Source: Chlorops oryzae (lineage: Eukaryota; Arthropoda; Insecta; Diptera; Chloropidae). From it: DNA of 64,000 nt. A program made the position numbers and the translations under genes. The first letter of the stretch is position 1. Each line of letters begins with the position of its first letter. The DNA lies in NCBI GenBank assembly GCA_020466095.1, contig CM035807.1, positions 78,888,428-78,952,427 of the forward strand. The letters are read 5' to 3'. The notes under the pieces were generated by a model. That model was not told the DNA's origin. It made no database searches and worked only from the letters and a program-made list of their open reading frames with translations. This document shows positions 50,001 through 56,200 of the stretch, one piece after another.

Positions 50001-51770
50001 CTTCTATAAAAAATAGAAAACTTGAACAAAATATATAGGAATATGTTGATTCGCTTTATAAAGAGAAGTTTAGCTCATATACTCTCACAATGAATAACTA
50101 GTTTTCTACTTGATTTCATGTGTTTCCCTTCTTGATAAAATTAAAAAGATTTACCACATTAAAATAATAAGGAATCTATTTGGAACAATCTTCTCTTCTT
50201 TCTGCTGGGGTACCCCTTAGCCTAAAAACGTTTCATAGAGAAAATCTTCTTGATTCTATTAGCAGTTTTGGCTCTGTGTAGGTGCTGTTTCAATCTTCCG
50301 AAAGACAAAAGGTGGAATCGGGCACTTTCATTTCCTAAGATTCAGTCTCATCATTATTTCAAAGTCACCAGTAAAGAAAATTCAATAACATCTCTTACAT
50401 ATCACTCAAAACCTGTCACATGTAGGGCCTTTCAACTAAGTGCAGCACAATTATATACTGACACAGATGGAAGCGATTGAAATGAGTCAGACTGTGAGCC
50501 TCCAGCTTCTATTTATAAAAAATAAGAAGTTCATAGCTTTGTAATAAATAAAATTGTTTATTATAAATAAAATTGCTAATTTGAAAAAAAAATAAATCAT
50601 ACTTGTCCCACCCGTGACATTACATTGTCCCACCCGTGACATTACATTTTTAAGTTTTTTGTAAGAAGGAAAAGTTATTTTTGCTTAATTCTTTACAGAT
50701 TTAATAGCTTAGAATCTTTTCTGTATGAAAATAAGCTATTTTAATAGAAATGTCAAATACATTCGTAGACTTTTCTTTCAAAGAAGTTCCTTTTAGAGCC
50801 GAGGTTCAAAATTTGTCCCGCCCGTGACAGAACGAAATTCCTCATTTATTTCCAAAACTAATAAAATTTTTGAAATTTTTCGTTAACTGGATCAAATTAT
50901 AGAATATTCTTGTTCGTATTATAGAAGACTTACCCATAAATTCGAAACAAATAACATAAAATATTAAGAAGAAATTAAAAGGTTTTAGTTGATCTGTCCC
51001 ACCCGTGACGATGGAATTGCCCAGGGGCACAATTAAAATAGTACCGTTCATTCGAGTAGGTCGAAAAGAAATTTCTAAAAAATATAGGTACATATAAAAC
51101 CTTTTTTGTTTGTTTGTAAAAACAGTGGTAAGACTGTGTAAAATAATAGGACTTATTCTTCCTTGTTACTTCAGACAAGGGAAAAACTTACCCCCACCAA
51201 AAACTAAAGATTTTTTTATCAATGTTGGGGGAAGTAATTGCTATAAATTTTAAAAATTATGCGTTGGACTTAAAGACGATTGCTTCAATGCAGGAGTTCA
51301 TATATGCTATCTCTTATCTTATGATCTTTCCTTTTAATTATCCCTTGAGAAAATAATTGATGAAGGACAATAGATTCGCTCTATCAGCCCGATTTGAAAA
51401 ATATTCTCCCATTCCGAGAACATTCGCGTGTGAATATGAAGGAACCAAGTATTTTGAACATTTTTAAGTTCAAAGTTCTGCAAAATTTTTCTTTTATTAA
51501 CGCTAAGAATGCTTCCTTTTTCCTTGGAGAAAAATGTCTAGGGGAAAAAACACCCCAGGGAATGGTCATTTAGAAAAGGTTCTGTATGTGAAATCGGCCT
51601 TAGTTTTTTAAAGAAAAAATTCTTATTAGTGCCAACTTACCCCAACTGGAACCTGTGCGTCCAAGGCATTGGCTAGTTTCACTGTTCCATAGGAATTTTT
51701 TGAAACCCTCCCATTTGCCCATTTTGGGGGGCGGTGAATAGTATTGTTCTGCAATCTTTTTATCGGCCAT
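7498..51770 (-). CDS. nrv3: Na+/K+-ATPase beta subunit, nervana family (whole gene, 7 coding exons)
   Basis: Coding exons on the minus strand are 51641-51770, 18626-18766, 16067-16186, 15313-15479, 15138-15248, 14898-15063 and 7498-7601, totalling 939 nt (312 residues plus stop). All introns are GT-AG and phases match. The product is the single-pass type II glycoprotein that pairs with the catalytic alpha subunit and is needed for its folding and delivery to the plasma membrane. Visible features are a cytoplasmic tail (1-43), one membrane segment (about 46-70) with the FYIIFY motif, and an ectodomain with six cysteines (143, 155, 165, 179, 231, 287) expected to form three disulfides. N-glycosylation sequons lie at N196 and N222, and YYPRMGFP at 247-254. 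Length is typical of the family. The symbol nrv3 rather than nrv2 rests on the remembered N-terminus and on the FDH neighbour, so paralogue identity is less certain than family. Confidence 0.93.
8236..8439 (+). mobile_element. 5'-truncated tRNA-derived SINE with 15-bp target duplication
   Basis: Flanked by identical TAGGTATAAATGTCG copies at 8221-8235 and 8440-8454. The element begins inside the tRNA head: the B box GAGGTTCGATTCCCGG is present and the A box missing. It continues with a body containing GTGTAATGTTCCAAGC and TATCACAATTGGCC, and ends in short ACCTA-like repeats. The same body occurs at 34411-35118 and 58181-58448. Target duplication plus 5' truncation indicates LINE-type retroposition. 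Confidence 0.85.
8719..9040 (+). repeat. GTCY-type (mini-me-like) dispersed repeat
   Basis: Begins TATACCCGATACACTC, followed by CCCAGAACCAGTCGAG, GTCCATCTGTCTG and GAAGGAGTTGAGATATCG. The same order appears, reverse-complemented, at 31988-32822 and 42660-43112. The match to the mini-me family is from memory of its GTCY tract and needs a library search. Confidence 0.6.
13544..13734. mobile_element. piggyBac-like MITE flanked by TTAA
   Basis: TTAA occurs at 13540-13543 and 13735-13738. The inverted termini are CACTTTCGCGCC on the left and, complemented, CCCTTTCGCGCC on the right, a 12-bp TIR with one mismatch. TTAA target sites and C-start TIRs are characteristic of piggyBac-type elements. 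There is no coding capacity in 191 bp. Confidence 0.7.
13970..14560. repeat. GC-richer block, possible transposon remnant
   Basis: Base composition departs clearly from the surrounding A+T-rich intron, with stretches such as CCCGGTCCACGTGG and CCCTTCGCCGTAGG. Short open frames exist on both strands but none shows a recognisable domain. It could be a degraded retroelement fragment; identity is unknown. Confidence 0.3.
14898..15063 (-). CDS. nrv3: nrv3 coding exon 6
   Basis: Encodes residues 224-278 plus one base of codon 279, from TNVVWVSCEGENPADVEN through DYYPRMGFPQYYFPF to VAVQFTVE. Cys231 should pair with Cys287 of the last exon. The aromatic YYP..GFP stretch is the family signature of the ectodomain that contacts the alpha subunit. 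The acceptor is ccttctag and the donor is A|gtaagtg. The following intron is 7.3 kb. Confidence 0.95.
15138..15248 (-). CDS. nrv3: nrv3 coding exon 5 (glycosylated ectodomain)
   Basis: Exactly 37 codons, phase 0 at both ends, encoding residues 187-223 (IYNWVPQIYNDSNALP to TLRPNE). Asn196 lies in an N-D-S sequon. Asn222 forms an N-E-T sequon whose threonine is the first codon of exon 6, so the site is assembled across the splice junction. The acceptor is ctttatttag and the donor is GAG|gtaagg. Confidence 0.95.
15313..15479 (-). CDS. nrv3: nrv3 coding exon 4 (first two disulfide pairs)
   Basis: A 167-nt exon encoding Ser131 (split) to Lys186. It contains cysteines 143, 155, 165 and 179, which by family precedent form the first two of three disulfides, and ends in PCIFLKLNK, one of the most conserved beta-subunit motifs. 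The acceptor is tacgaatag, with a weak polypyrimidine tract; the donor is AAG|gtaaatggg. The intron to exon 5 is only 64 bp. Confidence 0.95.
15480..16066 (-). other. nrv3 intron 3 (587 bp)
   Basis: Lies between exon 3 (donor gtaagtatg) and exon 4. A+T-rich, with a short imperfect inverted repeat around 15885-15945 (AAGTCTTCTCAAATC versus its complement). No extra exon is visible. Confidence 0.85.
16067..16186 (-). CDS. nrv3: nrv3 coding exon 3 (start of ectodomain)
   Basis: A 120-nt exon that completes Gly91 and encodes residues 92-130, from LGFRPMPPEANVES to EETTQFLQ, plus the first base of codon 131. The acceptor is atttttcag and the donor is T|gtaagtatg. GLGFRPMP is a strongly conserved stretch just outside the membrane in nervana proteins, and it fixes both the splice junction and the frame. 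Confidence 0.95.
17038..17392. mobile_element. MITE, family with GGCT..TTTTGTTG ends, copy 1
   Basis: The inverted ends share TTTTGTTG, TTTTATAAA and TAAAGCATACTTTATGG over roughly 55 bp. A shorter relative at 21286-21506 has the same termini and interior (GAACTTCAAACCGC, TTCAAAAAAATGCATATTGA). No clear target duplication. Confidence 0.65.
17447..18367. mobile_element. TIR element containing a nested SINE
   Basis: The left end GGGCTGTTATGGAAACTGAC and the right end GTCGGTTTCCATAACAGCCC are near-perfect inverted repeats (20 bp, one mismatch). Inside, related words (CTGTTTCTGTAACACC, CTGATTCTATAACCCC) recur near the right end. A tRNA-derived SINE sits in the middle. No target duplication was recognised. 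Confidence 0.65.
17660..17840 (+). mobile_element. tRNA-derived SINE
   Basis: The head carries the A-box-like GTGGCTTAGTTTGCTGAGA and B-box GGGTTCAAATCCC at the correct spacing, then a T18 run. The tail GTGGTATCACAACGAACCG and TCCTAAGTG resemble the tails of the SINEs at 8236, 34411 and 58919. The 3' boundary is uncertain and may extend toward 18050. Confidence 0.65.
18626..18766 (-). CDS. nrv3: nrv3 coding exon 2 (transmembrane segment)
   Basis: This exon completes Ala44 and encodes residues 45-90 plus the first base of Gly91. It carries the whole membrane anchor: KILLFYIIFYAALTGFFAAM and the following LAVFYQTL, with the FYxxFY pattern typical of beta subunits. The acceptor is ttgtttgcag. 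The donor reads CCAG|gtggggg, poor at +4 to +6 compared with every other donor in the gene. The reading frame runs on past the donor, but the exon 3 junction restores the family sequence NPGLGFRPMP, so the junction is secure. Confidence 0.95.
21286..21506. mobile_element. MITE, family of 17038-17392, copy 2 (internally deleted)
   Basis: Starts GGGCTAGGATTTTGTTGA and ends with the inverted form TTTATAAAAGTCAACATTATCC then AAGCC. It shares long blocks with 17038-17392, but at 221 bp it lacks most of the second half. Confidence 0.6.
21701..21902. mobile_element. 202-bp MITE flanked by TA
   Basis: TA dinucleotides flank both sides (21699-21700, 21903-21904). The TIRs are TGGGCATTTCCA and its exact complement. 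The word GGACGCGACA occurs near both ends in direct orientation. A TA target fits the Tc1/mariner or related superfamilies. Confidence 0.65.
27634..28123. mobile_element. hAT-like MITE with 8-bp TSD GTTACCTG
   Basis: GTTACCTG is duplicated at 27626-27633 and 28124-28131. The termini are CAGGCACGTGAACCGG and, complemented, CAGCGACGTGAACCGG (14 of 16 match). Clusters of GGTTCG/CGAACC words follow at both ends. An 8-bp duplication and CAG start fit the hAT superfamily. No transposase coding. Confidence 0.85.
30351..31212. mobile_element. Possible TIR element with internal G-run repeats
   Basis: TCAATGGATCAA at 30351-30362 is inverted at 31201-31212 (TTGATCCATTGA). Two related internal blocks around 30405-30450 and 30570-30605 share CAAAAATCGTAT, G-runs and TGCACCCTGA, and an inverted relative occurs around 31140-31180. 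Ends and class are uncertain. Confidence 0.4.
30988..31093. mobile_element. 106-bp MITE with TTTA target duplication
   Basis: The ends TTGAGCACACTTTTAGGC and, complemented, TTGGTGAGCATACTTTTAGG align as inverted repeats. TTTA flanks both sides (30984-30987, 31094-31097). It sits inside the candidate element at 30351-31212. Confidence 0.5.
31988..32822 (-). repeat. GTCY-type (mini-me-like) dispersed repeat, long copy
   Basis: On the minus strand it begins with the hairpin-forming TATACCCGACACAC/GTGTCGAGGGTATA, then CCCAGAACCAGTCGAG, a GTCCGTCTGTCTGTCTG tract and GAAGGAGTTGAGC, and ends in TCAGGCGAGCCTGA. Two internal blocks with CCCTAGTACTGGAGGTACCC (complement) suggest an internal duplication. 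The short frames inside look non-coding. Confidence 0.65.
33453..33656. mobile_element. 204-bp MITE with GGGAMATTCCAYGA ends
   Basis: The left end GGGAAATTCCATGA and, complemented, the right end GGGACATTCCACGA are inverted repeats. Next to each end lies the motif CCACCCGTG or its complement CACGGGTGGGACC. The same end and motif characterise the larger element at 49508-51022. No clear target duplication. Confidence 0.6.
34025..34086 (+). repeat. tRNA-like module
   Basis: GCGATAGCGTAGTTGAAGTG resembles an A-box region and GAGTTCGAACCCTG is a good B box, 40 nt apart. It aligns by eye with the tRNA head of the SINE at 34988-35118. The anticodon arm does not pair convincingly, so a functional tRNA is not supported. 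Confidence 0.55.
34411..35118 (-). mobile_element. tRNA-derived SINE with 14-bp TSD, split by a 458-bp insertion
   Basis: AACCCGCCGACAAG is duplicated at 34397-34410 and 35119-35132. On the minus strand the tRNA head (35118 downward; A-box region GGGATAGCGTGGGGGATGCG, B box GAGGTTCGATTCCCGG) leads to GTGTAATGTTCCAAGC, is interrupted at 34987-34530, then resumes with the tail and an (ACCT)n end. It is full length at the 5' side, unlike the copy at 8236. Confidence 0.85.
34530..34987. mobile_element. 458-bp TIR element inserted in the SINE
   Basis: CCCAGTAGTC at the left and GACTACTGGG at the right are a perfect 10-bp inverted repeat. The uninterrupted SINE at 8236 reads AACATGCGA at this point (complement strand), whereas here AACAT and ATGCGA flank the insert. 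This implies a 2-bp AT duplication. No coding capacity; superfamily unknown. Confidence 0.75.
35697..36180 (+). repeat. Segmental duplication, left flank block, copy 1
   Basis: The block from CCGTTTCCGC through CCCGCACTTGGACGGG to CTATAGATTCAGTCACCCGC is nearly identical to 40070-40331. Copy 1 then has about 155 extra bases (35956-36109) before GCCCAGCAAAGTCTACCC resumes the match and continues to CTGTCTAG. Confidence 0.85.
36540..37256. repeat. (GAT)n-type microsatellite array, copy 1
   Basis: About 700 bp of GATGATGGTGATGAT-like trinucleotide variants. The first 300 bp are irregular with many indels, the rest cleaner. Long frames encoding Met/Val or Thr/Ile runs on both strands are products of the repeat. 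Confidence 0.9.
37901..38074. mobile_element. pogo/Tigger-like MITE flanked by TA, copy 1
   Basis: TA flanks at 37899-37900 and 38075-38076. The ends are CAGTGTACTCTGTCTTAAGC and, complemented, CAGTGTACCTTCTGCTTGGG. CAGTGTAC starts with CTTAAG-like interiors and a TA target resemble Tigger/pogo termini. A second copy is at 43887-44050. Confidence 0.65.
38478..38837. repeat. AAGTT-containing repeat unit, diverged partial copy
   Basis: Shares AACTTTATTTAAGAACTTG, CCAGTAATGTTT, AAGTT-rich DNA, GCTTCAAGGCA and GGAGTTATTTTAACAAAAA with the fuller copies at 38880-39960, 44757-45822 and 45829-46560. Many small indels disrupt the AAGTT register. Confidence 0.65.
38880..39960. repeat. AAGTT-containing repeat unit, copy in left duplicon
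   Basis: Runs from CACTCGAACAAAATTTAAA through GCAGGTCACCTACTCC, an (AAGTT)n minisatellite at about 39520-39680, GGTTAAACCGTAACCGG and CAGCTGGTGTTTAGATC. Near-identical to 44757-45822. Confidence 0.85.
40070..40408 (+). repeat. Segmental duplication, left flank block, copy 2
   Basis: Second copy of the block at 35697-36180, lacking its roughly 155-bp internal segment. It ends in CTGTCTAG, the left target duplication of the composite at 40409. Confidence 0.85.
40430..40690. repeat. ATCGATAG-rich minisatellite
   Basis: Roughly a dozen variants of CTATCGATAG and ATCGATTAT in about 260 bp, in both orientations. The corresponding region of copy 1 (36200-36500) holds fewer intact words. TATCGATA is the core of the fly DRE element bound by DREF, though here the words look like subterminal transposon repeats. 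Confidence 0.7.
40727..41284. repeat. (GAT)n-type microsatellite array, copy 2
   Basis: About 560 bp of GATGATGGTGATGAT variants, homologous in position to 36540-37256 but shorter and more regular. The long frames within it are repeat artefacts. Confidence 0.9.
41858..43881. mobile_element. 2.0-kb foldback element with 8-bp TSD ATGTACAG
   Basis: ATGTACAG is duplicated at 41850-41857 and 43882-43889, while the paralogous locus near 37893-37902 has a single copy at the empty site. The ends are TAGGCTGGGTCGTTTTTACG and, complemented, TAGGGTGGGTCGTTCTTATA. The left arm 41858-42618 and right arm 43110-43881 are inverted copies of about 760 bp, differing by few substitutions. The loop (42619-43109) is a mini-me-like repeat. 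An 8-bp duplication suggests hAT-type mobilisation. Confidence 0.88.
42660..43112 (-). repeat. GTCY-type (mini-me-like) repeat inside the foldback loop
   Basis: The minus strand starts TACCCGACAAACTCTGTG and shares GAAGGAGTTGAGCAA and CCTCCAGTACAAGC with 31988-32822. The GTCY tract is reduced. It occupies essentially the whole loop between the arms. Confidence 0.6.
43887..44050. mobile_element. pogo/Tigger-like MITE, copy 2, abutted by the foldback element
   Basis: Same sequence as 37901-38074 with small indels; it ends CTACACTG followed by TA. The foldback insertion used ATGTACAG, which includes the first CAG of this MITE, as its target. Confidence 0.65.
44239..44756. other. Segment unique to the right duplicon
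   Basis: About 520 bp between the composite's right TSD and the AAGTT unit, absent from the left duplicon. It contains GCCCAGCCTAGG and AGGGGCCAAGATAAG and no supported gene. Confidence 0.5.
44757..45822. repeat. AAGTT-containing repeat unit, copy in right duplicon
   Basis: Near-identical to 38880-39960, with scattered single-base gaps mostly in homopolymers and in the AAGTT tract (about 45400-45560). It is followed directly by a further partial unit. Confidence 0.85.
45829..46560. repeat. AAGTT-containing repeat unit, tandem partial copy with many insertions
   Basis: Restarts at TCGCAGGTTTCACCTACTCC, repeating the unit about 0.9 kb after the previous copy. Relative to the other copies it carries frequent 1-5 base insertions, for example GACCTTTTTCTGACCAG for GACCCTCCAG. 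It ends near GGAAGGATCC. Confidence 0.8.
46619..47328. mobile_element. 710-bp hAT-like element with TSD ATAATTCG
   Basis: ATAATTCG is duplicated at 46611-46618 and 47329-47336. The ends are CAGTGTTGCC and its perfect complement GGCAACACTG, with AAGTACACAAAACG following at both sides. Inside, TAACGAGCA recurs at least four times (46830-46960), and a smaller inverted-repeat element lies at 47003-47138. No transposase frame. Confidence 0.88.
47003..47138. mobile_element. 136-bp inverted-repeat element nested in the hAT-like element
   Basis: CAGCCCAATTCTGAATATTC at the left and GAATATTCAGAATCGAGCTG at the right are inverted with two mismatches, then GGGGAA/TTCCCC-like extensions. No clear target duplication. 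Confidence 0.55.
47337..47560. repeat. ATTACATATATAATTG palindromic repeat cluster
   Basis: At least six variants of AATTACATATATAATTGG and its complement occur in about 220 bp, ending TTCTCTGCGTGCAC. It looks like the body of an element into which the hAT-like element inserted; the outer ends are not resolved. Confidence 0.45.
49508..51022. mobile_element. 1.5-kb element with GGGCAATTCCAT ends and TSD AGGGG
   Basis: AGGGG at 49503-49507 and 51023-51027. The TIRs are GGGCAATTCCAT and its complement ATGGAATTGCCC. The right third carries four copies of TGTCCCRCCCGTGACA (about 50605, 50628, 50815, 50995). A 76-codon frame at 50250-50480 has no recognisable domain. It is related by ends and motif to the MITE at 33453-33656. 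Superfamily unresolved. Confidence 0.65.
51641..51770 (-). CDS. nrv3: nrv3 coding exon 1 (start codon and cytoplasmic tail)
   Basis: This exon encodes residues 1-43, beginning MADKKIAEQYY and ending RTGSSW, plus one base of codon 44. The start is chosen because the ATG has A at -3 and G at +4 behind an A-rich leader, and because the tail matches the remembered nervana pattern (GKWEGFKKFLWNSETSQCLG). The donor is G|gtaagttgg, a strong consensus. The next coding exon lies about 32.9 kb away. The 5'UTR continues to higher coordinates; a pyrimidine tract ending in CTCTCAG with its AG at 51897-51896 could be an acceptor for a leader exon starting near 51895, which is inference only. Confidence 0.93.
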
Positions 51771-53204
51771 TTTTTCCTCTGTTGTTTTTGTTGATTAACA
51801 ATTTCCTTTTCGGTTCGATTGGGTTAACTTGTCTCGGCTGCTTTTATTTTATTCTTTTTTCACTCTTTTTTGTATTTAAGAAGTTTTATTTTATTCTGAG
51901 AGAGAGAGAAAGGGCTTCGCGTCGGCGTTAATTAAGTAGCTTGTGTCTGTATATATTTGCTTCTAATATATTTGAACTAATTTTTTTTTTTTTTGCTTTT
52001 TAATTAAGTACTATAATATATATTTTTAAATAATTTCTTTAACTTATTTAATGTTGAACTTTTCGTATAACAACAATGAATATCCTTAGATAAATTGAAA
52101 TTTTAATAATAATTTTATTTATGGATATAGTTTCTGCCGTTCGTTTTTGGGAGAGTTTTGGTTTTTATTTTTTGGTAATTGTTAATCAACTGCGTTGAGA
52201 CATTTTTGCTAATTTCATTTCATTTTATATATATTTATTTAATTTATTTAAATTTTTTGTTGTCTTTTGTTGGTTTTTCGTTTTTGGTTTTACTGTTTTT
52301 TTTTTTTTGTGAAATTATGCAACGTTCGCAGAAGTATGATTTCTGACTAGAATTTTCTATCGTTAGCCTTGCTCGCGTACTTTTGCTACCTCAGAGAATG
52401 TCGTCAAAGAATCGCGTCACCTGTCGAAGGCAATGAAAATTTCAAAAAATTGCAAAGTTCAAAAAAACAAAAAAAAAAATTAATAAATTAATAAATAATT
52501 GCAATGGAATTGTAGAAAACCATTTGCACAGTAAATTTTCCTTCCAATTGAATTTTCATTCACAGAGCTTCAATATTTCTTACACCCACTTGCAGCGATG
52601 GCTAAGCTTTCACTCATGGCTATCCGTCGTGCGAACCGCAAGGAATAAATTTTCAACGCTTAAAAAGGGAACACACTCTGGAGAGCCGCATAAGCTCGTC
52701 GTGGGCGCAGAGTGTTATCGCTTACGCACTTCTCCAGGTGATATCCTTGGGAAAAAAAAATTTGGATGGAATAATTCAACAAATCTAGTACTCCCTCTCT
52801 GATAATAATGCCGTACGTATTTTATCCGTCCGAATGAAAACTGCTTGCGTCGATTTTCATTTAGCGCATACGATTTTTAGTTATGTAACCACATTCGAAT
52901 ATTATAAAGAAAAGAAAATTCTTCCGTTTTCCCTGCGAACGTAATCGTACTAAAAAGTCGCTTTCAACAATAAAGCCCACAAGAAGCAAAAGTACTAAGT
53001 TGATGAATCCATGATTCGTTTTAGCCAAAATGCACTCTCTCCTTTCTGAAACTCTCTTCGTGCATTTCGCTCGCGCGCTCTTTTAGGGAATTATCTAGGG
53101 AAAAGATGGCTGGGAAAGTGCATCGCAAGTGAGAAAATGGAAAACATGGAAAATGTATATGGAAATGGGAAGCTTTATACGAAAGAGAGAATGTGTGTGC
53201 GTGC

Positions 53205-53247
<43 letters not shown>

Positions 53248-56200
53248 CTCTTTTAAGAAAATCTTGAAAAGAAGCGGCAAAATTATATGAATTCGAAAAT
53301 ATGTGGAAAGAACAATTGAGGATAATTATAATAAATATTCAAATATTCATAGAGTTCTCATCAAATATTCATGGAAAAGCAGAGTATCGAAAAAAGGATA
53401 ATTAAAAAACATTTATGTTTTCACTTTGAAAGATCTCGTCGTGATATGAAGACATACGTCAAGGACCTAAATAGCTAAAATTAACATTCCTTTTCTTCAT
53501 TAGCTCAAAGCAATGTCCTTTCTGGCATCAGTTAAATATGTATGTACATTCCTGTCCATACAGTACCTACGTATGGGTAATGCCTCGAAAATGGGAATTT
53601 TTTAAAGACTCGCTGAAGACTGTTTCCGAAAATATTTCTTTATGAAATGTATGAAATTTCTTAAGAAAATCTTTAAAGAAAGCAAAATTAAATGGCCCTT
53701 GAGGACTTTATACAACAGTTTAATAAACTTACTATGTCTAGGCTAAAGAAGAGAATTTTTCAAAGAACTTATAAGATTAAATCGTAAGCAATGCTGGACA
53801 CAGTAAAATGGGACCTCGAGGCTGAAGGACTTACCGCGGAGAATGCAATCGATGGGACAAAATGAAGGGATTGGTCCCGTTTTGCAGATCCCGGGATAGA
53901 CCGGAACTTTAAAACTGCAAGAAGAAGAAGAAGAAGAAGAAGCAAAACGAGCAACTTTAAGCGGTGAGAATTTCCTTTTGGTTCGATTCGACGAATTAGG
54001 TGTAAAGTTAAGGCATTTTATCTTCTCAAACTAACGAAAATATTTCTATTTTTGTTTTCTTTCTAAAGCCTGAAATCCACTATAGAGTTTTTTGCGTAGA
54101 GAAAACGTAGTTTGCGTAGGGTGTAGAGAATCTACCTTTGTTGTGTACACTGAAGGCCGTCTCTGAGATTCTACAGCTCTACGTAGATCTGCCGTCGACA
54201 TATTTAGAGCAGAGCTCTTCAATGTACATACTATAGACGACTGTTTACACTACAGAAAAATGTTTTCCCTATGACTCTACAGTAGAGAAAATTACTTTTT
54301 ACTCAATAAAAGAAATAAAAAATAATTTATTTTTGAAATAAATAAAAATCTGAACCGATATTCATACTAAAAACCTAACCTCCATTGGACCAGAAAACTG
54401 CCGTTGTCGTCTGAAAGAGCGATTAAGAACGACGTCAGCATGCGATTGTAGAAGAATTTATTTATAGTCTAGTCTCAAAGAGCTGATAAGACCGAAATAA
54501 ATGTTCAAGCAGAATGCATTCAATGCATTTGGAAGTGAAAATAAAAGTCAATAATTTCAGTATTCGTGAGCAAAAGAAACCCTGATGAAAAAGGGGGTCC
54601 CACTTGAAGTTTAAGCCATTCAAATATCGACCGAATAATATTTTAATGAAGCTCTTTAATTTTTTTCTGTTCAAACAGTTCTGCCTCTCCCTCTTGTGTG
54701 CCTCCTTTTTTTTAATCATACAACGAATATCCCACAACAAAGGAAATGCCTATGCAAAAGACTGACTGACTTAGGGCCTTCAGGCGACAGTTATGCTGAT
54801 TAAATCCGCTACGTTCGGTGGAATTTCATCGTCGAGGCGTCTATGCGAAATTTCCGCACATTTATGCAACTTATGCTTACAAGTGTGTGCCATGGCAAAA
54901 GTTCACTTTGAACAAAAAAAAAAAAAAAAATTCCAAAAGAGAACAGATTAAAACAGACAAAGATGGGCCCAACACAGCCATGGATATGGACATGGTCAGA
55001 GCGAGGCCCAGCGAGAGAGAGAGAGAGTCAAATCGCAAAGAAAGAGAATCCAAAGGAATGTTATGGCAATGGTGGAAATTGCGCAAGCGGACAAGAATAC
55101 TGCCGCCGCTTTTGCAACACAACGGCATTACGAAATTGATAAAGCACAGGCACAACGCGAAGTGTTGAACAAAAAAAAAAAAAAAAATGAAGAAAAAAGG
55201 GAGCACGAGTGAACGGAAGAAAGAAAAGGACTTAAGCACTCGAGTCAATAGTGTTGCCTCCTGGCATGCATACAGGCGCAAGACTTCGTGACACACATAC
55301 ACACACAAACATTTTGACAAACGCACACAGACACACACGATTAAGCAGCCGCACACCCTCGAATGTCCGCACCGAACGAGCCAAATTCTCCGCTTTCAGG
55401 GTGCGCTCGAAATTATTACAAAATCATTTTCTTTTGCTATCCAAAACAAAAAAAAAAAGCTTCAACTTTTCCAATTTAATGAAGTCTCCTTTTTAAATAT
55501 TTTAAATATTATTTCACTTCTCATTGTTTATCATTGTTGATTTTAGGCCATGTCGAATGGTACCCAAATGTCCTTTGTGAAGTGATTTTTTATATTCATG
55601 GAATTTCTTCTTCTCGCCTTCCTTTTCACAGACACTTTTCTTCACTCGGAGCACTAAACGTTACTATCGCGTATGTGCACTTAAAGTTCAAAATTATCTC
55701 AAGTCGCCGCCGCACGTTCAGTCGTGTAGAGGAAAAATCGAATCGAATTTCTGTATATATGTATGTATGTATGTATGTATGAGTGTATAAAAGTGTTGCA
55801 AGGATAATGCGAACTGGCAATCTATGATAATTTTCTTTTACTAGCGCGCGACTAGGGACCTTTTGTTATGTAAAAAAAAAAAAAAAAACAAATTGTGGAG
55901 ACTATGCCTTTTTTGATCAACTTTTCAATTTTTCCTTTTCACGATTTCATTCACGTTTTTCGGTTCGAATTTTCCCGCATGTATGGAGATAAAAAAAATT
56001 AGAAAATTTTTTTTTTTCATTTTTGTGTAAATATATTTTACATAATGCACGAAACGGTGCTGCACCAATTTTTTTATTTTTTTTTTTTTTTGTGAATACA
56101 ATTTCCTTCAACTGATAGAGCGAGAGCGAGTGAGCGAGGGACAGAGACAGAGAATGCCATGAGAAAGAAGCGTGAAAGAGCAAGCAAGTATTGAACACAC

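Larger units (their letters stand above)
18767..51640 (-). other. nrv3 intron 1 (32.9 kb)
   Basis: Runs from donor gtaagttgg at 51640 to acceptor ttgtttgcag at 18767. Mobile elements are annotated separately. Stretches 18767-21285, 21907-27625, 28132-30350, 31225-31987 and 47560-49500 show no gene I can support, only A+T-rich DNA with simple repeats such as (CA)n at 25240-25261, GA-rich 25720-25745, CTGT-rich 25878-25912 and (TGTGC)n at 26313-26340. Confidence 0.85.

Noticed and set aside
55715..55725. TCAGTC initiator-like sequence as a divergent promoter
   Set aside because: A single short match with no TATA box, no clear downstream element and no plus-strand gene.
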